Part shown: one piece after another, positions 49,862-58,195 of the stretch
How the letters are laid out: every line of letters begins with the position of its first letter
Numbering within the stretch: position 1 is the first letter of the stretch
Assembly: GCF_018390645.1 (NCBI RefSeq)
Contig: NZ_JAHBGC010000052.1
Coordinates: 1-64,000, forward strand
Direction of reading: 5' to 3'
DNA: 64,000 nucleotides
DNA from: Ancylobacter dichloromethanicus
Lineage (GTDB): Bacteria; Pseudomonadota; Alphaproteobacteria; Rhizobiales; Xanthobacteraceae
Translations under genes and position numbers: made by a program
The notes under the pieces: generated by a model
What the model saw: only the letters and a program-made list of their open reading frames with translations
The model's database searches: none
What the model was told of the DNA's origin: nothing

Positions 49862-50560
49862 GTGGAACTTATACCGGTGATCGACCTGATGGGAGGTGCG
49901 GTGGTCCATGCAAGGCGCGGCGCCCGCGAGGCCTATCGGCCGATCGAGACGCCGCTGTCCGCCTCCGCCGCCCCGCTCGACGTGGCCGACGGACTGCTGG
50001 CGCTCGGCGCCTTCCGCACGCTCTACATCGCCGATCTCGACGCCATCGCCGGCAAAAGCGGCCATGATGCGGTGCTGGGTCGCCTCGCCGCGCGCCATCC
50101 CGGGCTCGGCCTGTGGGTCGATGCCGGCGAGGCCACCCCGGCGGCACTGTCGCGCCGGGTGGCGAACGGGCCGGGCCGGCCGGTGGTCGGCAGCGAAAGC
50201 CTCGCCGGCCGCGCCGAGGCCGAGGCGGCGCTGGCGGGCGGCGCGGGGCTGCTCTCGCTCGACTACGGCGCGGAAGGCCCGCGCGGGCCGGCCGAGCTTC
50301 ACGCCGACGCCGGTCTCTGGCCGCAGGCGGTGATCGTGATGACGCTGGCGCGGGTCGGCGCCGGGCAGGGGCCGGACATCGAAAGGCTGTCCGGCGTGCT
50401 GGCGCGGGCGCAGGGCCGGCGGGTCTATGCGGCGGGCGGCGTGCGCGGTGCGGATGACCTTCATCGTCTGGCCGACCTTGGCGTCGCCGGCGTGCTGCTG
50501 GCCAGCGCGCTGCATGACGGGCGGCTGTCGCGGGCGGACATCGCGGCGTTCATGGGCTGA
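49862..50560 (+). CDS. HisA-like (beta-alpha)8 barrel protein of the C1 cluster
   Basis: The 232-residue protein begins ELIPVIDLMGGAVVHARRG, the HisA/HisF N-terminus with the first catalytic-type Asp. The second half has LSLDYGAEGP (second Asp), YAAGGVRGADDLHRLADLG and GVLLASALHDGRL, the two phosphate-binding loops. It lies among H4MPT genes rather than his genes, so a role in C1 cofactor synthesis is likelier than histidine synthesis. GTG 49862 is preferred since AAAAGG is 9 nt upstream; ATG 49853 directly abuts that site. It is convergent with and overlaps the CitG-like gene by 11 bp. Confidence 0.78.
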   Translation: MELIPVIDLMGGAVVHARRGAREAYRPIETPLSASAAPLDVADGLLALGAFRTLYIADLDAIAGKSGHDAVLGRLAARHPGLGLWVDAGEATPAALSRRVANGPGRPVVGSESLAGRAEAEAALAGGAGLLSLDYGAEGPRGPAELHADAGLWPQAVIVMTLARVGAGQGPDIERLSGVLARAQGRRVYAAGGVRGADDLHRLADLGVAGVLLASALHDGRLSRADIAAFMG

Positions 50561-51374
50561 GCAGTGCGCCGGCGAACAGCGTGGCGACGGTGAGGTCGGC
50601 GCTGGTGCCGGGGTTGAGCCCGCGCGCCTTCAGGCTCATGTCGAAGGCGTGCAGCGGCGCGCGGCGCGCTTCCGCCGGGGCATGGAAGTCGACGGTCGCC
50701 GCGACCTCCGCCGCCTCGGCCCGCACCCGCTCGGCCGTCGCCAGCCCGAACTTGCGGGCGATGTGGCTGTCAGGAAAGGTGGCCATGAAGGCGAGATGCA
50801 CCGCTTCGGTGCGGGCCTCCGGCACGGTGCCTGCGAGTTCCATGAAGCGGGCAAGGCCGATATCGAACACATCCGCGAAGCCCGTCACATATTGCCGGGC
50901 GATGCGGTCGCGGCCCGCCGCCTCCGCCATCGCCTCCTGGAGCCCGATGCGGGCCGGCTCGGCCACATCATGCGCGGCCGGCCGGCCAAGACCGCCGGGG
51001 CTGGCGGCGGCGATGGCGCGGAAGGCGGCCTCGGCGTCGGCGAGGTCGAGCCCGGCCAGCACCGCGTCGAGGTTTGTCCGCAACGCCCCCGGCCGCTCGG
51101 CGGCGGCGGCAAGCGGCGCGCAGAGCAGGATGATGCCGAGATTGGTGTTGAGGCCGGTTGCCGCCAGCGAGGCCGCCACCGCGGTCTCGATCCGCCGCCC
51201 GACCCGCTCCCCCGGCGCGGCGAGGAATGGCGCCGCCGCCTGCGCCGCCCGCTCGAAATGCGCCACCTCCATGCCGTGTCCGGCGCTGAAGCGGTGCACG
51301 TTGCCCGCTTTCAGCGCGTCGAGTTCGGCATGGCAGGCGGCGCGGAAGGCGCCCGCGATGGCCTCGGCGTTCAT
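50550..51374 (-). CDS. CitG-like protein (triphosphoribosyl-dephospho-CoA synthase family)
   Basis: The 274-residue all-helical protein has AACHAELDALKAGNVHRFSAGHGM split over residues about 12-35, then TNLGIILLCAPLAAAAE at about 96 and a C-terminal LNPGTSADLTVATLFAGAL. These are the CitG/MdcB family blocks (LNPGTSADL is the signature). In methylotrophs this paralogue follows mch and the RimK-like gene and is needed for H4MPT-linked metabolism; its reaction is not established. It overlaps the upstream gene by 4 bp (ATGA). Confidence 0.85.
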   Translation of the reverse strand: MNAEAIAGAFRAACHAELDALKAGNVHRFSAGHGMEVAHFERAAQAAAPFLAAPGERVGRRIETAVAASLAATGLNTNLGIILLCAPLAAAAERPGALRTNLDAVLAGLDLADAEAAFRAIAAASPGGLGRPAAHDVAEPARIGLQEAMAEAAGRDRIARQYVTGFADVFDIGLARFMELAGTVPEARTEAVHLAFMATFPDSHIARKFGLATAERVRAEAAEVAATVDFHAPAEARRAPLHAFDMSLKARGLNPGTSADLTVATLFAGALLSP

Positions 51375-52279
51375 GCCGGCACGGCTACGGACAGCGCTTC
51401 GGCGAGGTGGCGGGCAAGGGCGCCGGCGATGTCGGTGTCGGTGGCCTTCTGCAGGCCCTTCCAGGCCGGCATGGAGTTGACCTCCAGCACCTGGAGCCGC
51501 CCCTGCGCGTCCTCGATCAGGTCGACCCCGGCATAGTCGGCCCCGACCGCCGCCGTGGCGCGGATGGCGAGATCATGGGCGCGGGCATCGAACGGCGCGG
51601 CCACGCCGACGGCGCCCTGGTGGATGTTGGTGATCCACACCGGCGAGCGGCGCAGCATGGCGCCGGCCACCCGCCCGCCAATGACGAAGACCCGCCAGTC
51701 CTGATAGCTTTCCGCACCCGGGGCGGCGACGAAGTCCTGGAGATAATAGATGCCGCCGACCTTGTCGGGCTCGGGCAAGGGCGAACGGGGAGCAATGCGG
51801 CGTATGCCGCGCCCCTGGGCGCCGAACAGCGGCTTCAGCACCATGTCGCCCGGCGCCTCGTCGACCAGCGCCTGCATCGCCGCACGGTTTTCGCTCACGA
51901 AACTACGCGGCGTCGGCAGGCCGGCCTGCGCGATCAGGAAGCTGGTCATCGACTTGTCGACGCAGCGCTCGATGGCGCGGGCATCGTTCATCACCTTGAC
52001 GCCGAGCGTGCCGAGCGCGTGCAACAGGCCAAGCCGGGCGGTGATCTGCTCGGTCGAACCCTTGGCGATGAGGCGCACGAAGGCGGCGGCCGGCAGCCTG
52101 TCGCCAAGGCCGGGCAACACGAGGCCGTGCGCGCTCTCGCCGATGGCAAAGCCGCAATCGTTGAGCGAGAGCACGAGGACCTCGAGGCCCTCGCGCTCGA
52201 TCCCCGCCCTGAGGCGGCGCGTGTGCCAATCGGCGTCCTCGGTGAAGATGACGACCGTATCGGATCGTTCCGGCCTCAT
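51371..52279 (-). CDS. RimK-like ATP-grasp ligase of the mch operon
   Basis: The 302-residue protein has the ATP-grasp blocks DKSMTSFLIAQAGLPTPRSF (about residue 108), VLKPLFGAQGRGIRRI (about 147) and the Mg-binding VLEVNSMPAWKGLQ (about 270). It is close to MptN-like (glutamate:H4MPT/F420 ligase) and RimK enzymes, so it may add glutamate to H4MPT or methylofuran. It is the gene directly after mch (4-bp overlap), a position conserved in methylotrophs. Confidence 0.85.
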   Translation of the reverse strand: MRPERSDTVVIFTEDADWHTRRLRAGIEREGLEVLVLSLNDCGFAIGESAHGLVLPGLGDRLPAAAFVRLIAKGSTEQITARLGLLHALGTLGVKVMNDARAIERCVDKSMTSFLIAQAGLPTPRSFVSENRAAMQALVDEAPGDMVLKPLFGAQGRGIRRIAPRSPLPEPDKVGGIYYLQDFVAAPGAESYQDWRVFVIGGRVAGAMLRRSPVWITNIHQGAVGVAAPFDARAHDLAIRATAAVGADYAGVDLIEDAQGRLQVLEVNSMPAWKGLQKATDTDIAGALARHLAEALSVAVPA

Positions 52280-53247
52280 GCGAAGGAGCGCTCCAGTATA
52301 TCGTCGTGGAATGCGCCGAAGGTGAAGCTGCGGCCGGTTTCCAGCGCCGTCACGGTAACCCGCGCTGGGCTGAACAGCATCGGGTCCATGGCGTAGAAGT
52401 CGCCCTTATAGGAGGTGAAGATCTCCGCGAAGGTGCGCCCATGGTCGCGCGAGGTGGAGCTGGGCAGGCCTTCGGCGAGTTCGCGGGCCTCGCTCTCCGG
52501 CCCGGTGACGAACAGCTGCACGTCGCCGCCATAAAGCGTCGCGTCATTGGTTCGGCCCATGGCGGCGACGAAATCCGGCGCCGGCGGCGGCAAGGGCGAG
52601 GCACCGATGCCGTCCACCACCCGGTCGAGCGGGAAGTGCAGGGCGTGGGTCTTGTGCAGAGCCACTTCAAGCACCCGGGCGACGATCTGCACCGTGCCGG
52701 CGAGGCTGGATGTGGGGGTGAGGATCAGCGTCAGCTTGTCCGGCGCGATGCCGCACTCTTCCGCGATCCGCGCGACCAGCACGTCCGGCGGCAGTCTGTC
52801 GACTTCCAGCACCAGGCAGGCGTGGTCGGCGCTGTCGCGATAACCGAGTTCCTCGAACAGCGCTTCCTTCGCCCAGAGCGCGCGGGCCGGGCCTGAGCCG
52901 AGGGCGAAGAAATCGCCTTCCGCCAGGCTCCAGCCGGCATACTGGCTGCCGAGGCAGGCGATGACCGGGTCGGCGGTGGTCACCGTGACCATCGTGCCCC
53001 AGCGCGCGAAACGCCCGCTGGTGGCGAGGCTCACCGCGCCGAGGCCACCGAGGCAGATTTCGGCGATGCGCCGGCCCGCTTCCAGCCCGCCGTGCACGGC
53101 GATGCCGGCATCGACGAGGCGCGCGCCGCAGGGGCTGCGGCTCACCCCGAGGCGCAGCGCGAGGGCATTGGCGACGAGGTTGTCGACCAGCGGCGCCGCC
53201 AGTGCGGCCACGCTCGGCCTCGGGTTTTCCAGATGGAGAGTTGCCAT
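52276..53247 (-). CDS. mch: Methenyl-H4MPT cyclohydrolase
   Basis: The 323-residue enzyme converts methenyl-H4MPT to N5-formyl-H4MPT. It has RPSVAALAAPLVDNLVANA at the N-terminus, VDAGIAVHGGLEAGRRIAEIC, YAGWSLA, and a C-terminal SLPPPAPDFVAAMGRTNDA-like block, with LPSSTSRDHGRTFAEIF and KGDFYAMDPMLFSPA. All are family signatures, and length (about 320) is exact. It sits 7 bp after the ATP-grasp gene in the mtdB-ATP-grasp-mch-RimK-CitG operon. Confidence 0.96.
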   Translation of the reverse strand: MATLHLENPRPSVAALAAPLVDNLVANALALRLGVSRSPCGARLVDAGIAVHGGLEAGRRIAEICLGGLGAVSLATSGRFARWGTMVTVTTADPVIACLGSQYAGWSLAEGDFFALGSGPARALWAKEALFEELGYRDSADHACLVLEVDRLPPDVLVARIAEECGIAPDKLTLILTPTSSLAGTVQIVARVLEVALHKTHALHFPLDRVVDGIGASPLPPPAPDFVAAMGRTNDATLYGGDVQLFVTGPESEARELAEGLPSSTSRDHGRTFAEIFTSYKGDFYAMDPMLFSPARVTVTALETGRSFTFGAFHDDILERSFA

Positions 53248-53254
53248 GGGAGAG

Positions 53255-54418
53255 TTACTCCGCAGCAGCGCGGCTGGCCATGCTCAGCCCGCACCGAAGA
53301 TGATCCATGCGCCGCGCCAGAACGGCACGGGCTTCGGAAAGGTCGTGCCCGGTCGCCCACACCGTGCAGACGGGCTCCCCCGCCGCGAGGCGCGTGCCCG
53401 GGGAGGGACGGTCGGCCACCCAGTCGGGCAGCGCATCCGGCCCCGGGGCGAGGGCGGCGGGTGCGTAAAATACGCCGGCGGCCCGGGCCGCCACGCCCGC
53501 GCCGGGGACAAGGAGCGGGAGGTCCGGCAGTTCGCCCGCACAGGCATCGAGATGAAGCCGCAGCAGGGGCGGCATCGGCGGCGCGTCGAAGATGTCCAGC
53601 GTCGCGCCGGGCCTTGGGTTGACCTCGATGAGGTGCCAGCCTTCGGCCTGGACGATGAGGTCCGCGCTGGCGAGGCCGAGGAGACCGGAGGCTCCCGCGA
53701 CACGGTCGAGTGCGCCGGCGACCTGCCGGGCGATCCCGCCGTCGATGCCGATCGGCCCGGCGCAGCCGCCATAGCGGAATGGCGCCCCGTCGCACGGGTC
53801 GCACCATTGCTCGGAAAAGGCCAGAAGCCGCGCGGCGCGGCCATTGCCGAGGAACAGCGCGGAGAGGCTGCGCCCCTCCAGCCGTTCCTGCAGATACCAG
53901 CCCTCGCCGCGCGGCCGCACCGCCGGGCGGACATGCCCCCCGCCGGCGCCGCCGACGCGCTTTTCCAACAACCGCACGCTGTCCGGCGCGCTGCCGGTGA
54001 AGATGCGCGGGTGCGGGATATCGAGTTCGGCCAGCAATCGTGCGAAGCGGAACGGGTCTTTGAGCCGGGCAAGCGTGGGCGCGGCGCTGCCGACCAGCCG
54101 GAAGCGGCGCGCCAGCTCCGAGACCAGGTCCGGCGCGTCCTCGAACCCGGTGCCGAGCACGAGCGGAATGTCCGGCCGGGCATGGCGGGCGAGCTGTTCC
54201 AGCAGGTCGTCCGGGTCGATGCGGAGCCCGCCGCGGCGGCGCAGCCGGACGACGCGATGCGCCAGTGCCTGCGTGTCGGTGTCCGCGAACAGGTCGAGGA
54301 CGAGCGCACGCAGGCCGGCGCGGCGGGCGGAGGCGGCCAGTCCGCGCGCGGCGATGCCGACAAGCACGACATCGGCTTTGCCCTCAGGCCGTGAGGGATC
54401 GCGCGAGGAGGAAGGCAT
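53255..54418 (-). CDS. ATP-grasp protein of the H4MPT cluster (Orf17-like)
   Basis: The 387-residue protein begins after a short polar tail with a dinucleotide-type VVLVGIAARGLAASARRAG segment, then LVLGTGFEDAPDLVSEL, an ATP-grasp core (RLLEKRVGGAGGGHVRP, WYLQERLEGRSLSALFLG) and the metal-binding HLIEVNPRPGATLDIFD at about 285. It resembles Orf17 of the Methylobacterium C1 cluster, a large ATP-grasp protein essential for H4MPT-dependent growth but with no proven reaction. It overlaps mtdB by 35 bp and mch follows after 7 bp. Confidence 0.82.
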   Translation of the reverse strand: MPSSSRDPSRPEGKADVVLVGIAARGLAASARRAGLRALVLDLFADTDTQALAHRVVRLRRRGGLRIDPDDLLEQLARHARPDIPLVLGTGFEDAPDLVSELARRFRLVGSAAPTLARLKDPFRFARLLAELDIPHPRIFTGSAPDSVRLLEKRVGGAGGGHVRPAVRPRGEGWYLQERLEGRSLSALFLGNGRAARLLAFSEQWCDPCDGAPFRYGGCAGPIGIDGGIARQVAGALDRVAGASGLLGLASADLIVQAEGWHLIEVNPRPGATLDIFDAPPMPPLLRLHLDACAGELPDLPLLVPGAGVAARAAGVFYAPAALAPGPDALPDWVADRPSPGTRLAAGEPVCTVWATGHDLSEARAVLARRMDHLRCGLSMASRAAAE

Positions 54419-55280
54419 CTTCGAACCCGATGGTCATCGCCGACGGCGCGACGCGCATGCGCTCCAGCAGTTCATGCTGCACGCGGTATTTGAGATGGCC
54501 GATGGTCAGCGCGCCGATGCCCAGCGCGCCGTGGGCGAGCGGGGTGCCGTTGGCATGGGCGTCGATGCCGGCAATGCCCGAGGGCGGCACGGCGTTGACG
54601 TCGGCGGCGACCTTGAGGTGCTTCGCCTCGGCCAGCACGTCGGCGGAGAGGATTTCCACCCCGGCGCGGCCACAGGCCAGCACGACCTCGACATCCGTGA
54701 CCAGCGCGCGCTTCCCGTCTTCACTCTTGCCGGTGGCGCTGGCGAGGTCGACGCCGAAGCGCTGCTTGAAGTCGCGCGCCTTGGTCTCCACCGCCTCGAT
54801 GTCGCGGTGGCTGACCAGCGTCACCTGCGCGCCCGCCTGCGCGGCGATGACGCCGGCAATGCCGCCGACCACGCCGGTGGCGCCATAGACCTGCACCTTC
54901 ACGCCCTTCAGCCCCTCGGGGCGGGTAGGGCGCAGCTTCAGCTCCACTTCCGCCACCATGGCGGCGGCGGTGGTGAAGGAGCCGGCGGGATCGACGAAGA
55001 CGGAAATCTCGAAGGGCGGAAACAGCACGCTCTTCGCCTTGTTGGCCATGTCGAGCGCGAGGCCCGCATCCTTGCCGCCGATGAACAGGCCGGTGCGGGG
55101 CGCGGCGTCGGGATGGCGCGAGAACATCATGTCCTGCGTCAGGTCGCCGACCTCGTCGAGCGTGACCCCGGAATAGGGGAGGATGGTGGTGTAGCCGGCA
55201 TCGACCGCCATGTTGACGTCGAACGGGCTGACATGGCGAAGCGGCGAGATGATGTGGAGAATGGGGGCGATATCCGCCAT
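54384..55280 (-). CDS. mtdB: NAD(P)-dependent methylene-H4MPT dehydrogenase
   Basis: The 298-residue enzyme oxidises methylene-H4MPT to methenyl-H4MPT. It has ILHIISPLRHVSPFDVNMA at the start, an N-terminal domain with YSGVTLDEVGDLTQDMMFSR split over about 36-55, GLFIGGKD, and a Rossmann segment VQVYGATGVVGGIAGVIAA (about 129-147). The C-terminal ADVNAVPPSGIAGID is typical of MtdA/MtdB. Context with mch and mptG favours MtdB over MtdA. It is downstream of mptG by 88 bp. Confidence 0.94.
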   Translation of the reverse strand: MADIAPILHIISPLRHVSPFDVNMAVDAGYTTILPYSGVTLDEVGDLTQDMMFSRHPDAAPRTGLFIGGKDAGLALDMANKAKSVLFPPFEISVFVDPAGSFTTAAAMVAEVELKLRPTRPEGLKGVKVQVYGATGVVGGIAGVIAAQAGAQVTLVSHRDIEAVETKARDFKQRFGVDLASATGKSEDGKRALVTDVEVVLACGRAGVEILSADVLAEAKHLKVAADVNAVPPSGIAGIDAHANGTPLAHGALGIGALTIGHLKYRVQHELLERMRVAPSAMTIGFEDAFLLARSLTA

Positions 55281-55368
55281 TGCGTGCGTTCCCTAGGTCA
55301 GAATCGGGCCTTGCGGCCTCTCGTGCGGAAGATGAGGGAGCGACGCGGGCGTTACGCCAAAACCGTCG

Positions 55369-56409
55369 CTAGCACTGCTCGACGCAGGCAAGCCATTCGA
55401 CCCGCGCCCCGGCATTGCTGCCGCGGGCGCAGTCGAAAGCCAGAGCGGGCCGGTCGCCAAAGCGGAGGCGGGCCTCGCTGAGAAGCTGGTCGGCCTCCTC
55501 GGGGCTGCCGAGAATGGCAAAACCCGTGGGACCCCAGGAACTCTGGCCGAGGCCGCGCAGGCCGCGCGCCTCAAGCCAATCCATCACCTCGGCGACGGAA
55601 CCGCTTGTATAGCGGCCCCCCTGTGCACTCGCATAGTGCTCTCCGAGCAGCCGCTGCATTTCGCCCACGGCGGCGGCAAAATAATCCACATCCCCTTCGG
55701 CCAGCGCCGGGAGCGCGACCATCACGGCCAGCCGCGCCATGTGCCCGGCGAGCGTGTCGGCGAAAGGTGGCAGGCCTTCCATCGCCTGCACTTCCTCGAT
55801 GCCGCTAAGTCCCTGATGGCCTTGGTCATATACCAGCAGGATGCGCCAGTTCTCGGGGAAGGGCAGGCGCGAGAGAACGGGCGGGGGCGCCTCCGAGCCA
55901 CGCTTCTTGCCGCCGTCGAGGATCACCCCGCCCTCGGTGAAGGCGCCGATGCCGATGGCCGAGCGGGCGCCGCGACCCAAAGCCGCGCCAATCTCGCGCG
56001 GGGAGATGTCGAGCCCGTTGATGAGGCACAGCCCGGTCGCCACGGCGAGCCCGAGCTGGGTGCCGGAGCCGAGGCCGGAATGGGGCGGCAGCGCCGCCTC
56101 GACCACCACTTCCACCCGCTTGTCGAGGCCGAAGCGGGCCGCCGCCTTCTCCACCGCCGCCACGGCCCGGCCAGCGTCCGGCCCGCTGGCGACGAGCCGT
56201 CCGGCGCGGCGCAGGCGCACCACGGTGGAGGGGCGGTCGAGGGTGATGCCGAGGCTGCCGAAGCGGCGGCCGAGCGTACCGGCGAGATCGAGGAATCCCA
56301 GATGCAGCCGGCCCGGCGCGGTGATGCGCACCGCCGCCCGGTCCAGTTGCTCGCTCGCGGTGCGGAATTGACGTGTCGTGGTGTTCACCAGCGTTTCCTC
56401 GAACGCCAT
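55369..56409 (-). CDS. mptG: Beta-ribofuranosylaminobenzene 5'-phosphate (beta-RFAP) synthase
   Basis: The first committed enzyme of H4MPT synthesis, condensing p-aminobenzoate with PRPP. The 346-residue GHMP-fold protein has RITAPGRLHLGFLDLAG (about residue 27-43), the GHMP ATP-like loop PPHSGLGSGTQLGLAVA (about 108-124) and a C-terminal GRYTSGSVAEVMDWLEARGLRGLGQSSWGPTGF region split over about 266-298. All are typical of beta-RFAP synthase. It is divergent from the PCD/fhc operon across a 136-bp gap. The exact start is uncertain because the N-terminal 25 residues are not conserved. Confidence 0.94.
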   Translation of the reverse strand: MAFEETLVNTTTRQFRTASEQLDRAAVRITAPGRLHLGFLDLAGTLGRRFGSLGITLDRPSTVVRLRRAGRLVASGPDAGRAVAAVEKAAARFGLDKRVEVVVEAALPPHSGLGSGTQLGLAVATGLCLINGLDISPREIGAALGRGARSAIGIGAFTEGGVILDGGKKRGSEAPPPVLSRLPFPENWRILLVYDQGHQGLSGIEEVQAMEGLPPFADTLAGHMARLAVMVALPALAEGDVDYFAAAVGEMQRLLGEHYASAQGGRYTSGSVAEVMDWLEARGLRGLGQSSWGPTGFAILGSPEEADQLLSEARLRFGDRPALAFDCARGSNAGARVEWLACVEQC

Positions 56410-56545
56410 GGTAAGACCCGGAGGGCGTCGGGGACAAGCCGGGTGATGATTTCCGGGTTTGCCGGATGCGGCGCGGGCGTGCTACCGAATCAGTAAATGC
56501 CGCCCGCGACAGAACGGGCATACGCCGCCAGGAGGACGCCAGGAA

Positions 56546-56926
56546 ATGGCGCTGGACCCGAAAAAAACCTTCACCGACAACGAGGTGGAGGAACGCCTTG
56601 CCGTCGATCTGCCGCACTGGAAGCTGCAGGACGGCTGGATTCGACGCACCTATCGCACGTCGAGCTGGAAGGGCACGCTGATGGTGATCAACGCCGTCGG
56701 CCATCTGGCCGAGGCAGCCTGGCACCATCCCGACATCACCGCCTCCTATGCCTGGGTCGAGGTGCGGCTGATGTCGCACGACGCCAAGGGCATCACCGAG
56801 CGGGATTTTCAACTGGCGAAGAAGATCGAAGAGGTCGTCGGCTGGCAGCCGGGGGGCGAGCCGGACAGCGCGCTGGAAGGCACGCCGCGCGGCGACCTGC
56901 GCTTCGCCTACATCAAATACGATTGA
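56546..56926 (+). CDS. Pterin-4a-carbinolamine dehydratase-like protein
   Basis: The 126-residue protein has the PCD blocks LPHWKLQDGWIRRTYRTSSW split over about 24-43, then AEAAWHHPDITASYAWVEVRL, where the HHP motif holds the two active-site His. Unlike plain PCD, the C-terminus is extended with VVGWQPGGEPDSALEG. PCD homologues stand before fhc genes in many methylotrophs and may help recycle or isomerise the pterin. ATG 56546 is preceded by GGAGG at about 11 nt. It leads the fhcBADC operon. Confidence 0.88.
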   Translation: MALDPKKTFTDNEVEERLAVDLPHWKLQDGWIRRTYRTSSWKGTLMVINAVGHLAEAAWHHPDITASYAWVEVRLMSHDAKGITERDFQLAKKIEEVVGWQPGGEPDSALEGTPRGDLRFAYIKYD

Positions 56927-56944
56927 TTGATCAGGTAGTTGGCC

Positions 56945-58195
56945 ATGGCCGAGGTTCAGACGATCGAGAATGTGGCCTGCGGCTTCTGCGGGCTGGGCTG
57001 CGACGACCTTGCCGTCGAGGTCGAGGGCCGCGCGATTCGCGCCAGGGCTCCGGTCTGCCCCGAGGCGGCGCGGCTGCTGCGGCGTATCGATGTGCCCGAT
57101 CCGGTGGCGCGTGTGGCCGGTGAGGAGGCCGGTCCGACCGATGCGGCTCGTGTGGCGCATCAGATTCTCGCGGCGGCGCGTTCGCCGCTGATCGGCGGGT
57201 TCGGCGCCGACATGGCCGGCGCCGGCGCGCTGGTCGATCTCGCCATCCGCTTCGGCGGCGTGCTCGACCATTACGCCTCGGACGGGCTGTTCCGGAACTA
57301 CGCCGCCGCCCAGCGCACCGGCTGGCTGTCGACCACGCTGGCCGAGGTGCGCAACCGCTGCGACGTACTGCTGGTGGTCGGCGACGACCCCGCCGCGACC
57401 TGGGGCCGGCTGTTCGAGCGGCTGTTCCCCGCCACGCCGCTTTTCGCCGACCAGGGCCGCACCGTGGTCTTTCTCGGCGGCGCGCCGGGCGAGAAGGCGA
57501 GCGCGCAGCTTGCCGGCGCCAGCATCGTTCATCACGCGAGTGCCGACCCGGTGGCGGCGCTGGAGGCGCTGGGCAGCCTCGTCGCCGGCCGCCGGCCGCC
57601 GGGGGAGAGCTTCGGCGGCATCGGCGCGGAGGCGCTGGCCGCGCTGGCCGAGAAACTGCGCAACGCTCATTACGCGGTGGTGACCTGGAACGCGGCGGAA
57701 CTCGACGACGGCGATCTGGTGGCGGAACGGGCGACCGCGCTCGTCGACACGCTGAACCTTTCCACCCGCGGCGGCGTGTTTCCGCTCGGCGGACGCGACA
57801 ACATCATCGGCGCCAACCAATTGCTGCTGTGGCGGCTCGGCTATCCGTTCCGCACCGCGGTGCGGGGGCAGGCAAGCGCGCATGACGGCGCGCTGTTCGC
57901 CACGCAGGCCGCGCTGGCCGACGCCGACGTGCTGGTGTGGGTCTCGGCGTTCCGGCCTGAGCCGCCGCCGGACCTCGCCGCGATGAACTTCACCGGCAAG
58001 CTGATCGCGCTTGCCCATCCCGAGACAGTATTCGACACTGAACCTGATGTTCTCATCCCTGTGGGCACTCCCGGCGTCGACCACGCCGGCACGGTGTTCC
58101 GCATGGATTCCATCGTAAGCCTGCCGCTCGGCGCCTTGCGCGTCGCGACGCTCCCCAGCGTCGCCGAGGCTGTGCGTCGCATAGCGGAGGGGTAG
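56945..58195 (+). CDS. fhcB: Formyltransferase/hydrolase complex subunit B
   Basis: The 416-residue homologue of molybdenum/tungsten formylmethanofuran dehydrogenase subunit B is part of the Fhc complex. The N-terminal cluster-type motif is CGFCGLGCDDLAVEVEG (about residues 12-28). In archaeal FwdB a metal-ligand Cys lies in a VCHGP-like segment; the matching stretch here (HYASDGLFRNYAAAQ) has no Cys. That agrees with the bacterial complex hydrolysing formyl-methylofuran instead of oxidising or reducing CO2. The stop directly abuts the fhcA start. Confidence 0.94.
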   Translation: MAEVQTIENVACGFCGLGCDDLAVEVEGRAIRARAPVCPEAARLLRRIDVPDPVARVAGEEAGPTDAARVAHQILAAARSPLIGGFGADMAGAGALVDLAIRFGGVLDHYASDGLFRNYAAAQRTGWLSTTLAEVRNRCDVLLVVGDDPAATWGRLFERLFPATPLFADQGRTVVFLGGAPGEKASAQLAGASIVHHASADPVAALEALGSLVAGRRPPGESFGGIGAEALAALAEKLRNAHYAVVTWNAAELDDGDLVAERATALVDTLNLSTRGGVFPLGGRDNIIGANQLLLWRLGYPFRTAVRGQASAHDGALFATQAALADADVLVWVSAFRPEPPPDLAAMNFTGKLIALAHPETVFDTEPDVLIPVGTPGVDHAGTVFRMDSIVSLPLGALRVATLPSVAEAVRRIAEG

